5,303 nt of DNA from J134 sp964484045 (GTDB lineage Bacteria; Pseudomonadota; Alphaproteobacteria; Sphingomonadales; Rhodothalassiaceae): assembly GCA_964484045.1 (NCBI GenBank), contig CAZAEP010000179.1:1-5303 (forward strand). Reading direction: 5' to 3'. Made by a program: the position numbers and the translations under genes. Below the pieces are notes generated by a model. It ran no database searches, was not told the origin of the DNA, and worked only from the letters and a program-made list of their open reading frames with translations. This document shows positions 1 to 5,303 of this stretch, one piece after another; positions within the stretch are counted from its first letter, which is position 1, and each line of letters begins with the position of its first letter.

Positions 1-27
1 TTCGCCGATCAAGTCGGCGAATGACGG
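1..27 (+). repeat. REP-like hairpin copy 1 (AT-type arms), left edge cut by window
   Basis: TTCGCCGA at 1-8 pairs perfectly with TCGGCGAA at 14-21 around the 5-nt loop TCAAG, followed by TGACGG. The 27 bases are identical to 155-181. The ATGGA flank would lie outside the window. Confidence 0.8.
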
Positions 28-31
28 GCAT

Positions 32-53
32 TTCGCAGGTCGGCGAATGACGG
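32..53 (+). repeat. Degenerate REP-like copy following copy 1
   Basis: TCGGCGAATGACGG at 40-53 repeats 14-27 exactly, but the left arm is decayed to TTCGC (32-36), leaving a 5-bp stem with GCGAA (43-47). A short T run follows at 56-60. Confidence 0.6.
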
Positions 54-90
54 ACTTTTTCACGGGTCCTCCGCAACCCGACACACCCCC

Positions 91-123
91 GTCGTCACCC
101 GCCGGCGTGACCGGCGGGTCCAT
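91..123 (-). repeat. REP-like hairpin copy (GC-type arms), minus orientation
   Basis: ACCCGCCGG at 97-105 pairs with CCGGCGGGT at 111-119 around loop CGTGA, a 9-bp perfect stem. Read on the minus strand it has the same ATGGA start and TGACG end as the plus-strand copies, with three compensated base-pair changes in the arms. Confidence 0.8.
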
Positions 124-149
124 TTGCGGGCAGGGCGCCCGGCACGACC

Positions 150-181
150 ATGGATTCGCCGATCAAGTCGGCGAATGACGG
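150..181 (+). repeat. REP-like hairpin copy (AT-type arms), complete
   Basis: This copy carries the full layout: ATGGA at 150-154, arms at 155-162 and 168-175 forming a perfect 8-bp stem, loop TCAAG, then TGACGG. From 155 on it is identical to the copy at 1-27. Confidence 0.8.
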
Positions 182-190
182 TCTTTTGGT

Positions 191-206
191 AGGCGGCGAA
201 TGACGA
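191..206 (+). repeat. Half REP-like copy
   Basis: CGGCGAATGACG at 194-205 is the right arm and flank of the family without an intact left arm. It follows the copy at 150-181 at about the same spacing (25 bp) as the half copy at 32-53 follows copy 1 (26 bp), suggesting a duplicated pair. Confidence 0.55.
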
Positions 207-266
207 CGTTCCTGAAGGCGCCCTTTCCTCCAACGTCCCTTGGTCGTCCACCTCGACCGCCTCTCG

Positions 267-283
267 GTCGTCACCCGCCGGCG
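267..283 (-). repeat. Half REP-like copy (GC-type), minus orientation
   Basis: The 17 bases GTCGTCACCCGCCGGCG are identical to 91-107, that is one arm plus flank of the GC-type hairpin. The second arm is missing. It lies just left of the full copy at 292-323. Confidence 0.55.
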
Positions 284-291
284 CTCATTCT

Positions 292-323
292 TCGTCGCCC
301 GCCGGCGTGACCGGCGGGGCCAT
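292..323 (-). repeat. REP-like hairpin copy (GC-type arms), minus orientation
   Basis: CCCGCCGG at 298-305 pairs with CCGGCGGG at 311-318 around loop CGTGA. The arms and loop are identical to those at 98-118, with small changes in the flanks (ATGGC, CGACG). Confidence 0.75.
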
Positions 324-350
324 CGCGACGAGGGCGCCTCCCTTCCCGGG

Positions 351-383
351 ATGGAGTCCCCGGCCGCACCGGCAAATGACGAC
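351..383 (+). repeat. Degenerate REP-like copy nearest the adaptor stop
   Basis: ATGGA at 351-355 and TGACGAC at 377-383 match the family flanks with the correct spacing, and the loop is again 5 nt (364-368). The arms have drifted so that only the inner CCGG/CCGG pairs cleanly. It begins 32 nt beyond the adaptor stop codon. With no following T tract on the minus strand it is a poor intrinsic terminator but could protect the transcript 3' end. Confidence 0.55.
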
Positions 384-414
384 CGCGTGTCGCGATATCC
401 GTTTGCCCCGAGCC

Positions 415-1509
415 CTATCGAAGGGCGGCCGGCGCCTGCTCCGCCAGCAGCACGGTCTCGCCCGCATCGAGGCCGCTCAGGACCTCGATGCGATCGTCGT
501 CGAGCGCCGCGCCGAGGGTGACGAGGCGGCGTTCGCGGCGGCCCGCGGCGTTCACCACGTCGGCGAAATCGAGCTGGCCGATGCGCGTGATCGCGGCCGC
601 GGGGATCGCGAGACGCCGCGCCGTGCCGGCGGGGATGGCGACACTCATGTACATGCCGGCGAAAAGCTTCGGGTCCTGCGGCAGACCGACCTTGACGAGC
701 AGCGTGCGCGCGCCGGGTTCGGCGAAGGGCACGATCTCCTCGATCGGCCCCTCGAAGCTGCGTCCGAGGGCGGGGGCCCGGGCGCGCAGTCGCTCGCCGA
801 CATCGAGATGGACGGCGAGGCTCTCGCGCACCGGCGTCTCGACACGCAGCACGGAGGGGTCGTACAGGCGCAGGAGCGGTCGGCCGACGACCGCGGTCTC
901 GCCGGGTTCCGCGAGACGCTCGACGACGCGGCCCGACACCGGCGCCCGCATGACGGTGTAGGAGAGCTCGGCCTCGGCCTCCTTGAGCGCCTCTTCGAGG
1001 CGGCCGACCTCGGCCCGCGCGGCATCGTATTTCGCGATCACCTCGTCATAGCGCTGGCGCGGGATGACCCCGCTCTCGTAGAGCGGCGTGAAACGCTCCT
1101 TCTCGGCGCCGGCGAGCGCAAGCCGGGCTTTCGCCGTCTTGAGCGCGTCGCGGGCCTGCGCCACGCGCGCCTTGATGTCCTTCGCTTCGAAAACAACGAG
1201 CACGTCGCCGCGCCTTACCACATCGCCGGCGCGCACCCTGATCGCGGCGATGCGGGCGAGAATGCGCGCCGCCACCGTGGTCTCGCGGGCCGAGGTGACG
1301 GTGCCGCTCGTCCATTCGATCTCGGGCGTCTCGATCACCTCGATCGTCGCCCGCGGGGCGTCCGCGGAGACCGTCGCGCCCACGAGCTCCGCCGAACCCG
1401 GGGCGACACGTGGCGAGAAACCGCCCGAGAGCCAGACGATGACCAGCGCCACGCCGACGAGCCCGGCCACCGCCTCCCAGAGCTTCGATCGCTTGAAGGG
1501 GCGCTTCAT
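415..1509 (-). CDS. RND efflux periplasmic adaptor (membrane fusion protein, HlyD/AcrA-like)
   Basis: This gene encodes 364 residues, a normal to short length for the family. It should bridge the permease to an outer-membrane channel across the periplasm. Residues 1-12 are basic (MKRPFKRSK), followed by one hydrophobic segment about 13-28. There is no cysteine, so no lipobox: the protein is probably held by an uncleaved signal anchor rather than as a lipoprotein. The first half of the lipoyl (biotinyl-like) domain lies about 74-109 (AGDVVRRGDVLVVFEAKD), and its second half about 184-217 (MRAPVSGRVVERLAEPGET). Between them, about 110-183, is an Ala/Glu/Lys/Arg-rich helical hairpin with heptad character. 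A beta-barrel follows at about 218-292 (FAGMYMSVAIP near its end), then a membrane-proximal domain to the C-terminus. The start at 1509 overlaps the permease stop as ATGA and has a strong Shine-Dalgarno. The adaptor lies downstream of the pump, while adaptor-first is commoner in this family. Confidence 0.95.
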   Translation of the reverse strand: MKRPFKRSKLWEAVAGLVGVALVIVWLSGGFSPRVAPGSAELVGATVSADAPRATIEVIETPEIEWTSGTVTSARETTVAARILARIAAIRVRAGDVVRRGDVLVVFEAKDIKARVAQARDALKTAKARLALAGAEKERFTPLYESGVIPRQRYDEVIAKYDAARAEVGRLEEALKEAEAELSYTVMRAPVSGRVVERLAEPGETAVVGRPLLRLYDPSVLRVETPVRESLAVHLDVGERLRARAPALGRSFEGPIEEIVPFAEPGARTLLVKVGLPQDPKLFAGMYMSVAIPAGTARRLAIPAAAITRIGQLDFADVVNAAGRRERRLVTLGAALDDDRIEVLSGLDAGETVLLAEQAPAALR

Positions 1510-4500
1510 TCCAGTTCCTCCACGATGGCGACGCCCGTCGGCAGGCCGTGACCCGGGCGATTGCGGTAGACCCAGTAATAGGTCATGGGAACGACGAGAA
1601 GGGTGAAGGCGGTGGAGACGACGAGGCCGAAGATGAGCGCCCAGGCCAGCCCCGAGAAGACCGGGTCGAGCGTGATCGGTGCCGCCGCCAGCATCGCCGG
1701 TCCGGCGGTGAGCAGGATGGGGCGGATTCGTACCGCGCCGGCATGGCAGACGGCCTCCCGGAGGCTCAGGCCGCGGGCGAGCCCGACATGCAGGAATTCG
1801 ATGAGCATGATGGCGTTGCGGACGGCGATTCCCGAGAGCGCGATCATGCCGATCATCGCCGTGGCGGTGAAGAAGACCGGATTGGCGTAGCCCGCGACCG
1901 GTGCGCCGGTGAGCGTGTTCAAGAGCCAGAAGCCGGGCATGATGCCGATCATGGTGAGCGGGATCGAGAGCATCAGGATGAAGGGCATGGCGTAGCTCGC
2001 GGTCTGATAGACGAGGATCATGTAGATGCCGATGAGAGCGACGCCGAAGGCGATGCCGAGATCGCGGAAGACGTCCTTCGTGATCTTGAGTTCGCCCTCG
2101 CCGAGCCATTCGACACGCGTGCCCTCGGGCAGCGACCACAGATCGCCGCCGCCATTGTCGAAATAGCTGCGCGCCGCAAGCGGGCGCGGGGCTGCGCTCG
2201 CGACGTCCACCACCGTTCCCGGCGGTCGCATGTCGGCCGCGACATCGGCCACCACCGCCGCCGGCGCCCGGCCCACCGGCTCGGCATAGACATAGACCAC
2301 GGGTACGAGATCCTTGTGGTAGATCGCCTTTTCCGCCGGTTCGGTGACGAAGCGCCCGAGCTCGCCGAGGCGCACCACGGGGATCGGCGCATCCCGGAGC
2401 GCCCCCGCTTCGCGAACCTTGACGATTCCCGGCCGGCCTTTCACCGCGAGCGCCTCGAGCGCCGCCTCGCCCGAGCGTGCGGACCGTGCCACGCGCAGGC
2501 GGATGGGCAGGGGCTGCGCCTCGTCGGGCAGATGCAGGCGGCTGACATCGAGGCCGTCGATGGCCAGCTTCACGGTGTTCGCCACGTCTTCCGTGGCCAC
2601 GCCGGAGAGCGCCGCCTTCTCCTTGTCGGTGACGAAGATGCGCTTGAGCGACGGATCCTCGACGGTGGAGTCGACATCGCTTACCGCCGGCTCGCGGGCG
2701 AGGCGGCGCTCGAGAACGCGTGCGGCCTCGCGCAGGCGCGCATAGGGTGTCTCCGGCGCGCCGTAGATTTCCGCCGTCACGGTGGCGAGCACCGGCGGTC
2801 CCGGCGGCACCTCGACGATGGCGATGCGTGTGTGCATCCTTCGGGCGACGGCCTCGAGCCGATCGCGCAGACGCAGCGCGATTTCATGCGACTGCATCCT
2901 GCGCTCCTTCTTGGCGAGGAGATTGACGCGGATTTCCGCGACGTTCGGGCCCTTTCTCAGGAAATAGTGGCGCACCATGCCGTTGAAATCCATCGGCGAG
3001 GCGAAGCCCGAATAGATGACGAAGTCGCGCACCTCGACGGCCTCGCGCAGCACCTCGCCGAGCCGGCGGGCGATGGCGTCGGTCTCCTCCAGCGTCGTCC
3101 CCTCGGGCGGGTTGATGACGATCTGCAGCTCGTTCTTGTTGTCGAACGGCAGCATCTTCAGGGGCACCGCGCGAAAGGCGGCCATCAGCGCCGCGGCGAC
3201 GAAGAGCGCGCCGAGGACGCTGAGGAAGAGGACGGCGTGGCGGCGCTCGTGGATGAAGGGCGCGATCAGCCGCTCATAGCGCCGGTAAATCGCGGATTTC
3301 GTGACATCGCGGGCGCCGGGGTCGGGCGGCGCGCGCTCGGCGCTCTTCCTGAGCACGTGATAGGAAAGCCAGGGCGTGATGGTGAAGGCGACGAACATCG
3401 AGGCGCCCATGGCCACCGGCACATTGAGCGCCATCGGGCTCATATAGGGCCCCATCATGCCGGTGATCAGATACATCGGCAGGAAGGAGACGATCACCGC
3501 CAGCGTGGCGAGGAGGATCGGCGGGCGCACCTCGTTGACGGCGCGACGCACGGCCTTGAGCGGTGGCTCGGTCTTGGCGCGGAGATGGCGGTAGATGTTC
3601 TCGACATCGACCACCGGGTCGTCGACGACGAGCCCGAGCGAGAGGATGAGGGCAAAAAGCGTCACCCGGTTGATGCTGTAGCCGGCCCAGTAATTGATCA
3701 TCAGCGTGAGCGCGAAGGTGATCGGCACCGCGGTGGCCACGATCAGACCCTCGCGCCAGCCGAGCGACCAGGCGATGAGCGCGATGACGATGATCATCGC
3801 CACCAGCAGCGCCTCGAGGAGCTCGTTCACCTTGTCGTTCGCGGTCTCGCCGTAATTGCGCGTGATGCGCACATGCACCCCGGCCGGGAAGTGGGTCGCT
3901 TCGAGCTCCTGCAGGCGCTTGACGATGCGGTCGGCGACCCACACCGCATTGCTGCCCTTCTCCTTGGCGACGGCGATATTGACCGCCGGATAATAGACGC
4001 CGGGTCGCACGCGGTCCGCGACCCGTTCGGCGGCACCGAAGCCGATCGCACTGTAGCCGGTCGGCTCGGACGGGCCGTCGACGACGCGGGCGACATCGAC
4101 GAGGTGCACCGGGCGGCCGTCGACGACGTTCACGACGGCGTTCTCGAGCGCGCGGGCGTCGGGGAAGACGATGCCGGCATCGACGAGATAATGGGTGTTC
4201 CCGCGATCGTAGCCGGCGGTGGTGCGGCGCACGTTCGAGACCCCGAGCGCCCAGGCGACGTCGAGCGCCGCGGTCTGATGCGCCGCGAGCGCGTCCGCAT
4301 CGAGCTCGACCCGGATGACCCGCGGACGTCCGCCGATGATATCGGTGCGGTTGGTCTCGGGCAGGGCCTGCAGCTCGGTCCGGACCTCCTCGGCGATGCG
4401 CCGCAGTCCGTAGTCGTCGACGACCTCCGGGCGCTCGCTCCAAAGGGTCGCGATGACGATCGGCACGTCGTCGATCTCGATCGGCTTCACCACCCAGGAG

Positions 4501-4880
4501 CTGACGTCGGGCGGGATGAGGTCGGTATTGGAATAGATCTTGTTGTAGATCTTGACCAGGCTGTCCTCGCGATCCTCGCCGACATAGAAGCGCACGGTGA
4601 CGACCGCCTCGCCGGGTCGCGACATCGAATAGACATGCTCGACGCCGTCGATCTGCGTCAGCAGGCGTTCGAGCGGGGCGGCCACCTGCCGCTCCACCTG
4701 CCGCGCGGAGAGCGACGGCGCACGGATGAAGACGTCGGCCATGGGAACGACGATCTGCGGTTCTTCCTCACGCGGCGTCAGCCCGATCGCGATGCCCCCC
4801 AGAATCAGTGAGAAGACGATGAGAAAGGGCGTGACATTGTGCGCGAGGAAGAAGTCGATGATACGGCCGAGAAAGCTCAT
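1506..4880 (-). CDS. RND-superfamily efflux permease (inner-membrane, proton-driven; AcrB/HAE-like fold)
   Basis: This gene encodes 1124 residues, slightly longer than the usual 1020-1100 of RND pumps. It should act as a trimeric inner-membrane drug/proton antiporter that passes substrates to a periplasmic adaptor. The fold is visible: TM1 near residues 15-36, a first periplasmic porter/docking region about 37-350, TM2-TM6 about 354-508, TM7 about 550-570, a second periplasmic region about 571-935, and TM8-TM12 about 939-1104. TM4 carries the paired proton-relay aspartates D420-D421 in LGLVVDDPVVDVENI. TM10 has GIAVRNAIMLIEF, with R1021 where AcrB has Lys940. TM11 keeps a threonine (T1058, RPILLT). 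Early motifs REEEPQIVVPMADV and EIDDVPIV, plus VEVPPGPPVLATV near 689-701, fit a proteobacterial RND branch annotated only generically as acriflavin-resistance-type. The start at 4880 is chosen because of the upstream AAGGGA and the typical N-terminus MSFLGRIIDFFL; the frame stays open 45 codons further upstream, but that stretch is not RND-like. The gene overlaps the adaptor by 4 nt. Substrate unknown. Confidence 0.96.
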   Translation of the reverse strand: MSFLGRIIDFFLAHNVTPFLIVFSLILGGIAIGLTPREEEPQIVVPMADVFIRAPSLSARQVERQVAAPLERLLTQIDGVEHVYSMSRPGEAVVTVRFYVGEDREDSLVKIYNKIYSNTDLIPPDVSSWVVKPIEIDDVPIVIATLWSERPEVVDDYGLRRIAEEVRTELQALPETNRTDIIGGRPRVIRVELDADALAAHQTAALDVAWALGVSNVRRTTAGYDRGNTHYLVDAGIVFPDARALENAVVNVVDGRPVHLVDVARVVDGPSEPTGYSAIGFGAAERVADRVRPGVYYPAVNIAVAKEKGSNAVWVADRIVKRLQELEATHFPAGVHVRITRNYGETANDKVNELLEALLVAMIIVIALIAWSLGWREGLIVATAVPITFALTLMINYWAGYSINRVTLFALILSLGLVVDDPVVDVENIYRHLRAKTEPPLKAVRRAVNEVRPPILLATLAVIVSFLPMYLITGMMGPYMSPMALNVPVAMGASMFVAFTITPWLSYHVLRKSAERAPPDPGARDVTKSAIYRRYERLIAPFIHERRHAVLFLSVLGALFVAAALMAAFRAVPLKMLPFDNKNELQIVINPPEGTTLEETDAIARRLGEVLREAVEVRDFVIYSGFASPMDFNGMVRHYFLRKGPNVAEIRVNLLAKKERRMQSHEIALRLRDRLEAVARRMHTRIAIVEVPPGPPVLATVTAEIYGAPETPYARLREAARVLERRLAREPAVSDVDSTVEDPSLKRIFVTDKEKAALSGVATEDVANTVKLAIDGLDVSRLHLPDEAQPLPIRLRVARSARSGEAALEALAVKGRPGIVKVREAGALRDAPIPVVRLGELGRFVTEPAEKAIYHKDLVPVVYVYAEPVGRAPAAVVADVAADMRPPGTVVDVASAAPRPLAARSYFDNGGGDLWSLPEGTRVEWLGEGELKITKDVFRDLGIAFGVALIGIYMILVYQTASYAMPFILMLSIPLTMIGIMPGFWLLNTLTGAPVAGYANPVFFTATAMIGMIALSGIAVRNAIMLIEFLHVGLARGLSLREAVCHAGAVRIRPILLTAGPAMLAAAPITLDPVFSGLAWALIFGLVVSTAFTLLVVPMTYYWVYRNRPGHGLPTGVAIVEELE
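1515..1521 (-). promoter_or_regulatory. Shine-Dalgarno of the adaptor gene, inside the permease 3' end
   Basis: On the minus strand this reads GGAGGAA, with 5 nt between it and the adaptor ATG (7 nt counted from GGAGG). It is encoded by the last permease codons (Val-Glu-Glu-Leu-Glu-stop). Together with the ATGA overlap it indicates translational coupling and fixes the adaptor start at 1509. Confidence 0.85.
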
Positions 4881-4885
4881 GGCGG

Positions 4886-4898
4886 TCCCTTGCCCTTC
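4886..4898 (-). promoter_or_regulatory. Shine-Dalgarno region of the RND permease
   Basis: On the minus strand the stretch reads GAAGGGCAAGGGA. The nearer AAGGGA ends 5 nt before the ATG at 4880, and the farther GAAGGG ends 12 nt before it. This supports the start at MSFLGR rather than the in-frame upstream ATG at 4904, which would add only MREGQGTA. Confidence 0.7.
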
Positions 4899-4902
4899 GC
4901 GC

Positions 4903-4912
4903 ATTGGCCAAT
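4903..4912. promoter_or_regulatory. 10-bp perfect palindrome just upstream of the permease
   Basis: ATTGGCCAAT reads the same on both strands and sits 22 bp before the permease ATG. It may be an operator or chance; nothing else in the sequence decides between these. Confidence 0.15.
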
Positions 4913-4950
4913 CCGTCGACATCGATCCAGGCGACCCGCCGCCGCTGCGT

Positions 4951-4962
4951 CGCACCGGTGCG
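4951..4962. promoter_or_regulatory. 12-bp perfect palindrome in the pump leader region
   Basis: CGCACCGGTGCG is identical to its reverse complement and lies about 70 bp upstream of the permease start. It could be half or all of a repressor site. In GC-rich DNA a palindrome of this length is only mildly unexpected, and no second copy is seen nearby. Confidence 0.25.
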
Positions 4963-5036
4963 GAATGTGGCGTCCCGCACTTTCCTTCATGCCAGACCGC
5001 CGGTCGGGGAGGCAAGGCGGGAATGCGTCGCAGGCG

Positions 5037-5065
5037 ATGAAATCGGGATCGTTGCCGACAGACAA
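5037..5065 (-). promoter_or_regulatory. Candidate sigma70-type promoter for the pump operon
   Basis: On the minus strand TTGTCT (5065-5060) and TTTCAT (5042-5037) are separated by 17 nt. Each hexamer matches four of six consensus positions. The promoter would give a leader of about 150 nt before the permease ATG, with the TCCGG array immediately upstream of the -35. Matches of this quality occur by chance, so this is only a candidate. Confidence 0.25.
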
Positions 5066-5103
5066 TGTCCGGAAAAAAGTGTCCGGAAAAAGTTATCCGG
5101 ATA
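5066..5103. promoter_or_regulatory. Triple 14-bp-spaced TCCGG motifs, candidate operator
   Basis: TCCGG begins at 5068, 5082 and 5096, exactly 14 bp apart. The first two copies are nearly identical (TGTCCGGAAAAAAG and TGTCCGGAAAAAGT, with six and five A). The third is TATCCGGATA, a perfect 10-bp palindrome. The array ends 22 bp before the Rrf2-like start codon and lies within the divergent intergenic region, which is where an operator serving both directions would be expected. The A runs are conspicuous in otherwise GC-rich DNA and could bend it. Identity of the binding protein is unknown; the adjacent Rrf2-like product is the obvious candidate. Confidence 0.45.
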
Positions 5104-5110
5104 TCCGCTC

Positions 5111-5118
5111 GGACGGAG
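5111..5118 (+). promoter_or_regulatory. Shine-Dalgarno of the Rrf2-like gene
   Basis: GGACGGAG lies 7 nt before the ATG at 5126. It supports this start and suggests the gene is, or recently was, translated. Confidence 0.6.
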
Positions 5119-5125
5119 TCGGCGG

Positions 5126-5303
5126 ATGAAGCTCAGCGAGGGTGTCGAATGGGCGATCCACTCCCGCTCGCTCCTGGAATCGCTGCTCCCCGGCAAGGCT
5201 CCGCCGGTGCGCAGGCTCGCGGAAATGCCCGCTCCGCAGATCGGGAAGGCCGTACGTCTTCCGGACGGTGTATCGGGATGGCGCGGCTATTTGCAGAGGC
5301 CGA
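5126..5303 (+). CDS. Rrf2-family-like transcriptional regulator, 5' part only (possibly degenerate)
   Basis: An ATG at 5126 opens a frame of 59 codons that runs off the window without a stop. The first twelve residues, MKLSEGVEWAIH, match the N-terminal helix typical of one Rrf2 subgroup of winged-helix regulators. LLPGKAPPVRRLAE, residues 21-34, fits the next segment (usually PPGxxLPxxxLAE). After that the match weakens. The family normally continues with FHGVPxxYLAKxLQxL, a linker, and PGxxGGYxLARP; here I read MPAPQIGKAVR, residues 35-45, then GWRGYLQRP at 51-59, as if some helix-turn-helix residues and part of the linker were missing. This suggests in-frame deletions, a decaying gene, or a divergent member. 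A GGACGGAG Shine-Dalgarno lies 7 nt upstream. No cysteine appears in the visible part, so an Fe-S role cannot be judged. The gene is divergent from the pump operon, so local repression or autoregulation is plausible but inferred. Confidence 0.6.
   Translation, partial: MKLSEGVEWAIHSRSLLESLLPGKAPPVRRLAEMPAPQIGKAVRLPDGVSGWRGYLQRP

Larger units (their letters stand above)
1..383. repeat. Cluster of REP/BIME-like small inverted repeats (non-coding region)
   Basis: I see no convincing gene in this stretch downstream of the adaptor. It is packed with copies of one small hairpin family whose full form is about 33 nt: ATGGA, an 8-nt arm, a 5-nt loop, the complementary arm, then TGACG. Copies occur in both orientations, intact and broken. 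Two similar composite units are visible at 91-181 and 292-383. Each is a minus-oriented copy, a 26-27-nt spacer containing AGGGCGCC, and a plus-oriented copy, so the ATGG ends face each other. The units are offset by about 200 bp. This resembles REP/BIME mosaics, though no mobilising transposase is present in the window. Confidence 0.8.

Noticed and set aside
32..60. An intrinsic terminator on the plus strand (hairpin followed by TTTTT)
   Set aside because: The hairpin here is only a 5-bp degenerate stem separated from the T run by 8 bases, and no plus-strand gene is seen ending before it in the window.
1..206. A CRISPR array, suggested by the repeated GGCGAATGACG units
   Set aside because: The spacing is irregular (26, 128 and 25 bp), copies occur in both orientations, some are half copies, and they form hairpins typical of REP elements; no cas genes are present.
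60..251. A short minus-strand open frame in the repeat region
   Set aside because: It is translated from the palindromic repeats themselves (Arg/Gly-rich) and has no convincing ribosome site or family resemblance.
307..1551. A 414-codon open frame on the plus strand, antisense to the adaptor
   Set aside because: Same antisense shadow effect; low-complexity Arg/Ala/Asp/Gly product, and the opposite strand encodes a complete adaptor.
1548..4811. A 1087-codon open frame on the plus strand, antisense to the permease
   Set aside because: It mirrors the permease codons in a GC-rich genome where stops are rare on the opposite strand. Its product is overloaded with Asp, Arg, His and Glu with no recognisable domain or membrane segments, while the minus-strand frame is a full RND protein.
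4881..5015. A 45-codon N-terminal extension of the permease frame
   Set aside because: The residues are not RND-like or hydrophobic, the Shine-Dalgarno is next to the ATG at 4880, and RND permeases normally begin just before TM1 as MSFLGR does.

Overview
The window looks like chromosomal DNA of a high-GC Gram-negative bacterium. The pump genes use G/C-rich third codon positions throughout. The intergenic hairpin repeats, with an ATGGA / 8-bp arm / 5-nt loop / arm / TGACG layout, resemble small palindromic repeats I associate with alphaproteobacterial genomes. The phylum assignment is an inference, not a proof.

Layout. Positions 1-383 hold no convincing gene and instead carry a cluster of small inverted-repeat (REP/BIME-like) elements, full and degenerate, in both orientations. 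Positions 415-4880 are a two-gene operon read on the minus strand: first a 1124-residue RND-superfamily inner-membrane efflux permease (4880 down to 1506), then a 364-residue periplasmic adaptor (membrane fusion protein; 1509 down to 415). The two genes overlap by 4 nt (ATGA), and a strong Shine-Dalgarno for the adaptor is embedded in the last permease codons. Positions 4881-5125 are a 245-bp divergent intergenic region with a candidate minus-strand promoter, two perfect palindromes and three TCCGG motifs spaced exactly 14 bp apart. Positions 5126-5303 are the start of a plus-strand gene whose first residues match the N-terminus of Rrf2-family transcriptional regulators. The reading frame then diverges from that family and runs off the window edge.

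How it works together. The permease and adaptor would form the inner-membrane and periplasmic parts of a proton-driven tripartite efflux pump. No outer-membrane TolC-like channel is encoded here, so it must come from elsewhere. The divergent Rrf2-like gene is a natural candidate regulator of the operon and of itself, but the part visible here may be degenerate. Substrates cannot be told from sequence.

Nothing here looks like a wholly new system. The most interesting points are the covarying hairpin repeats (1-383), the 14-bp-phased repeat array in the divergent promoter region, and the odd Rrf2-like reading frame.
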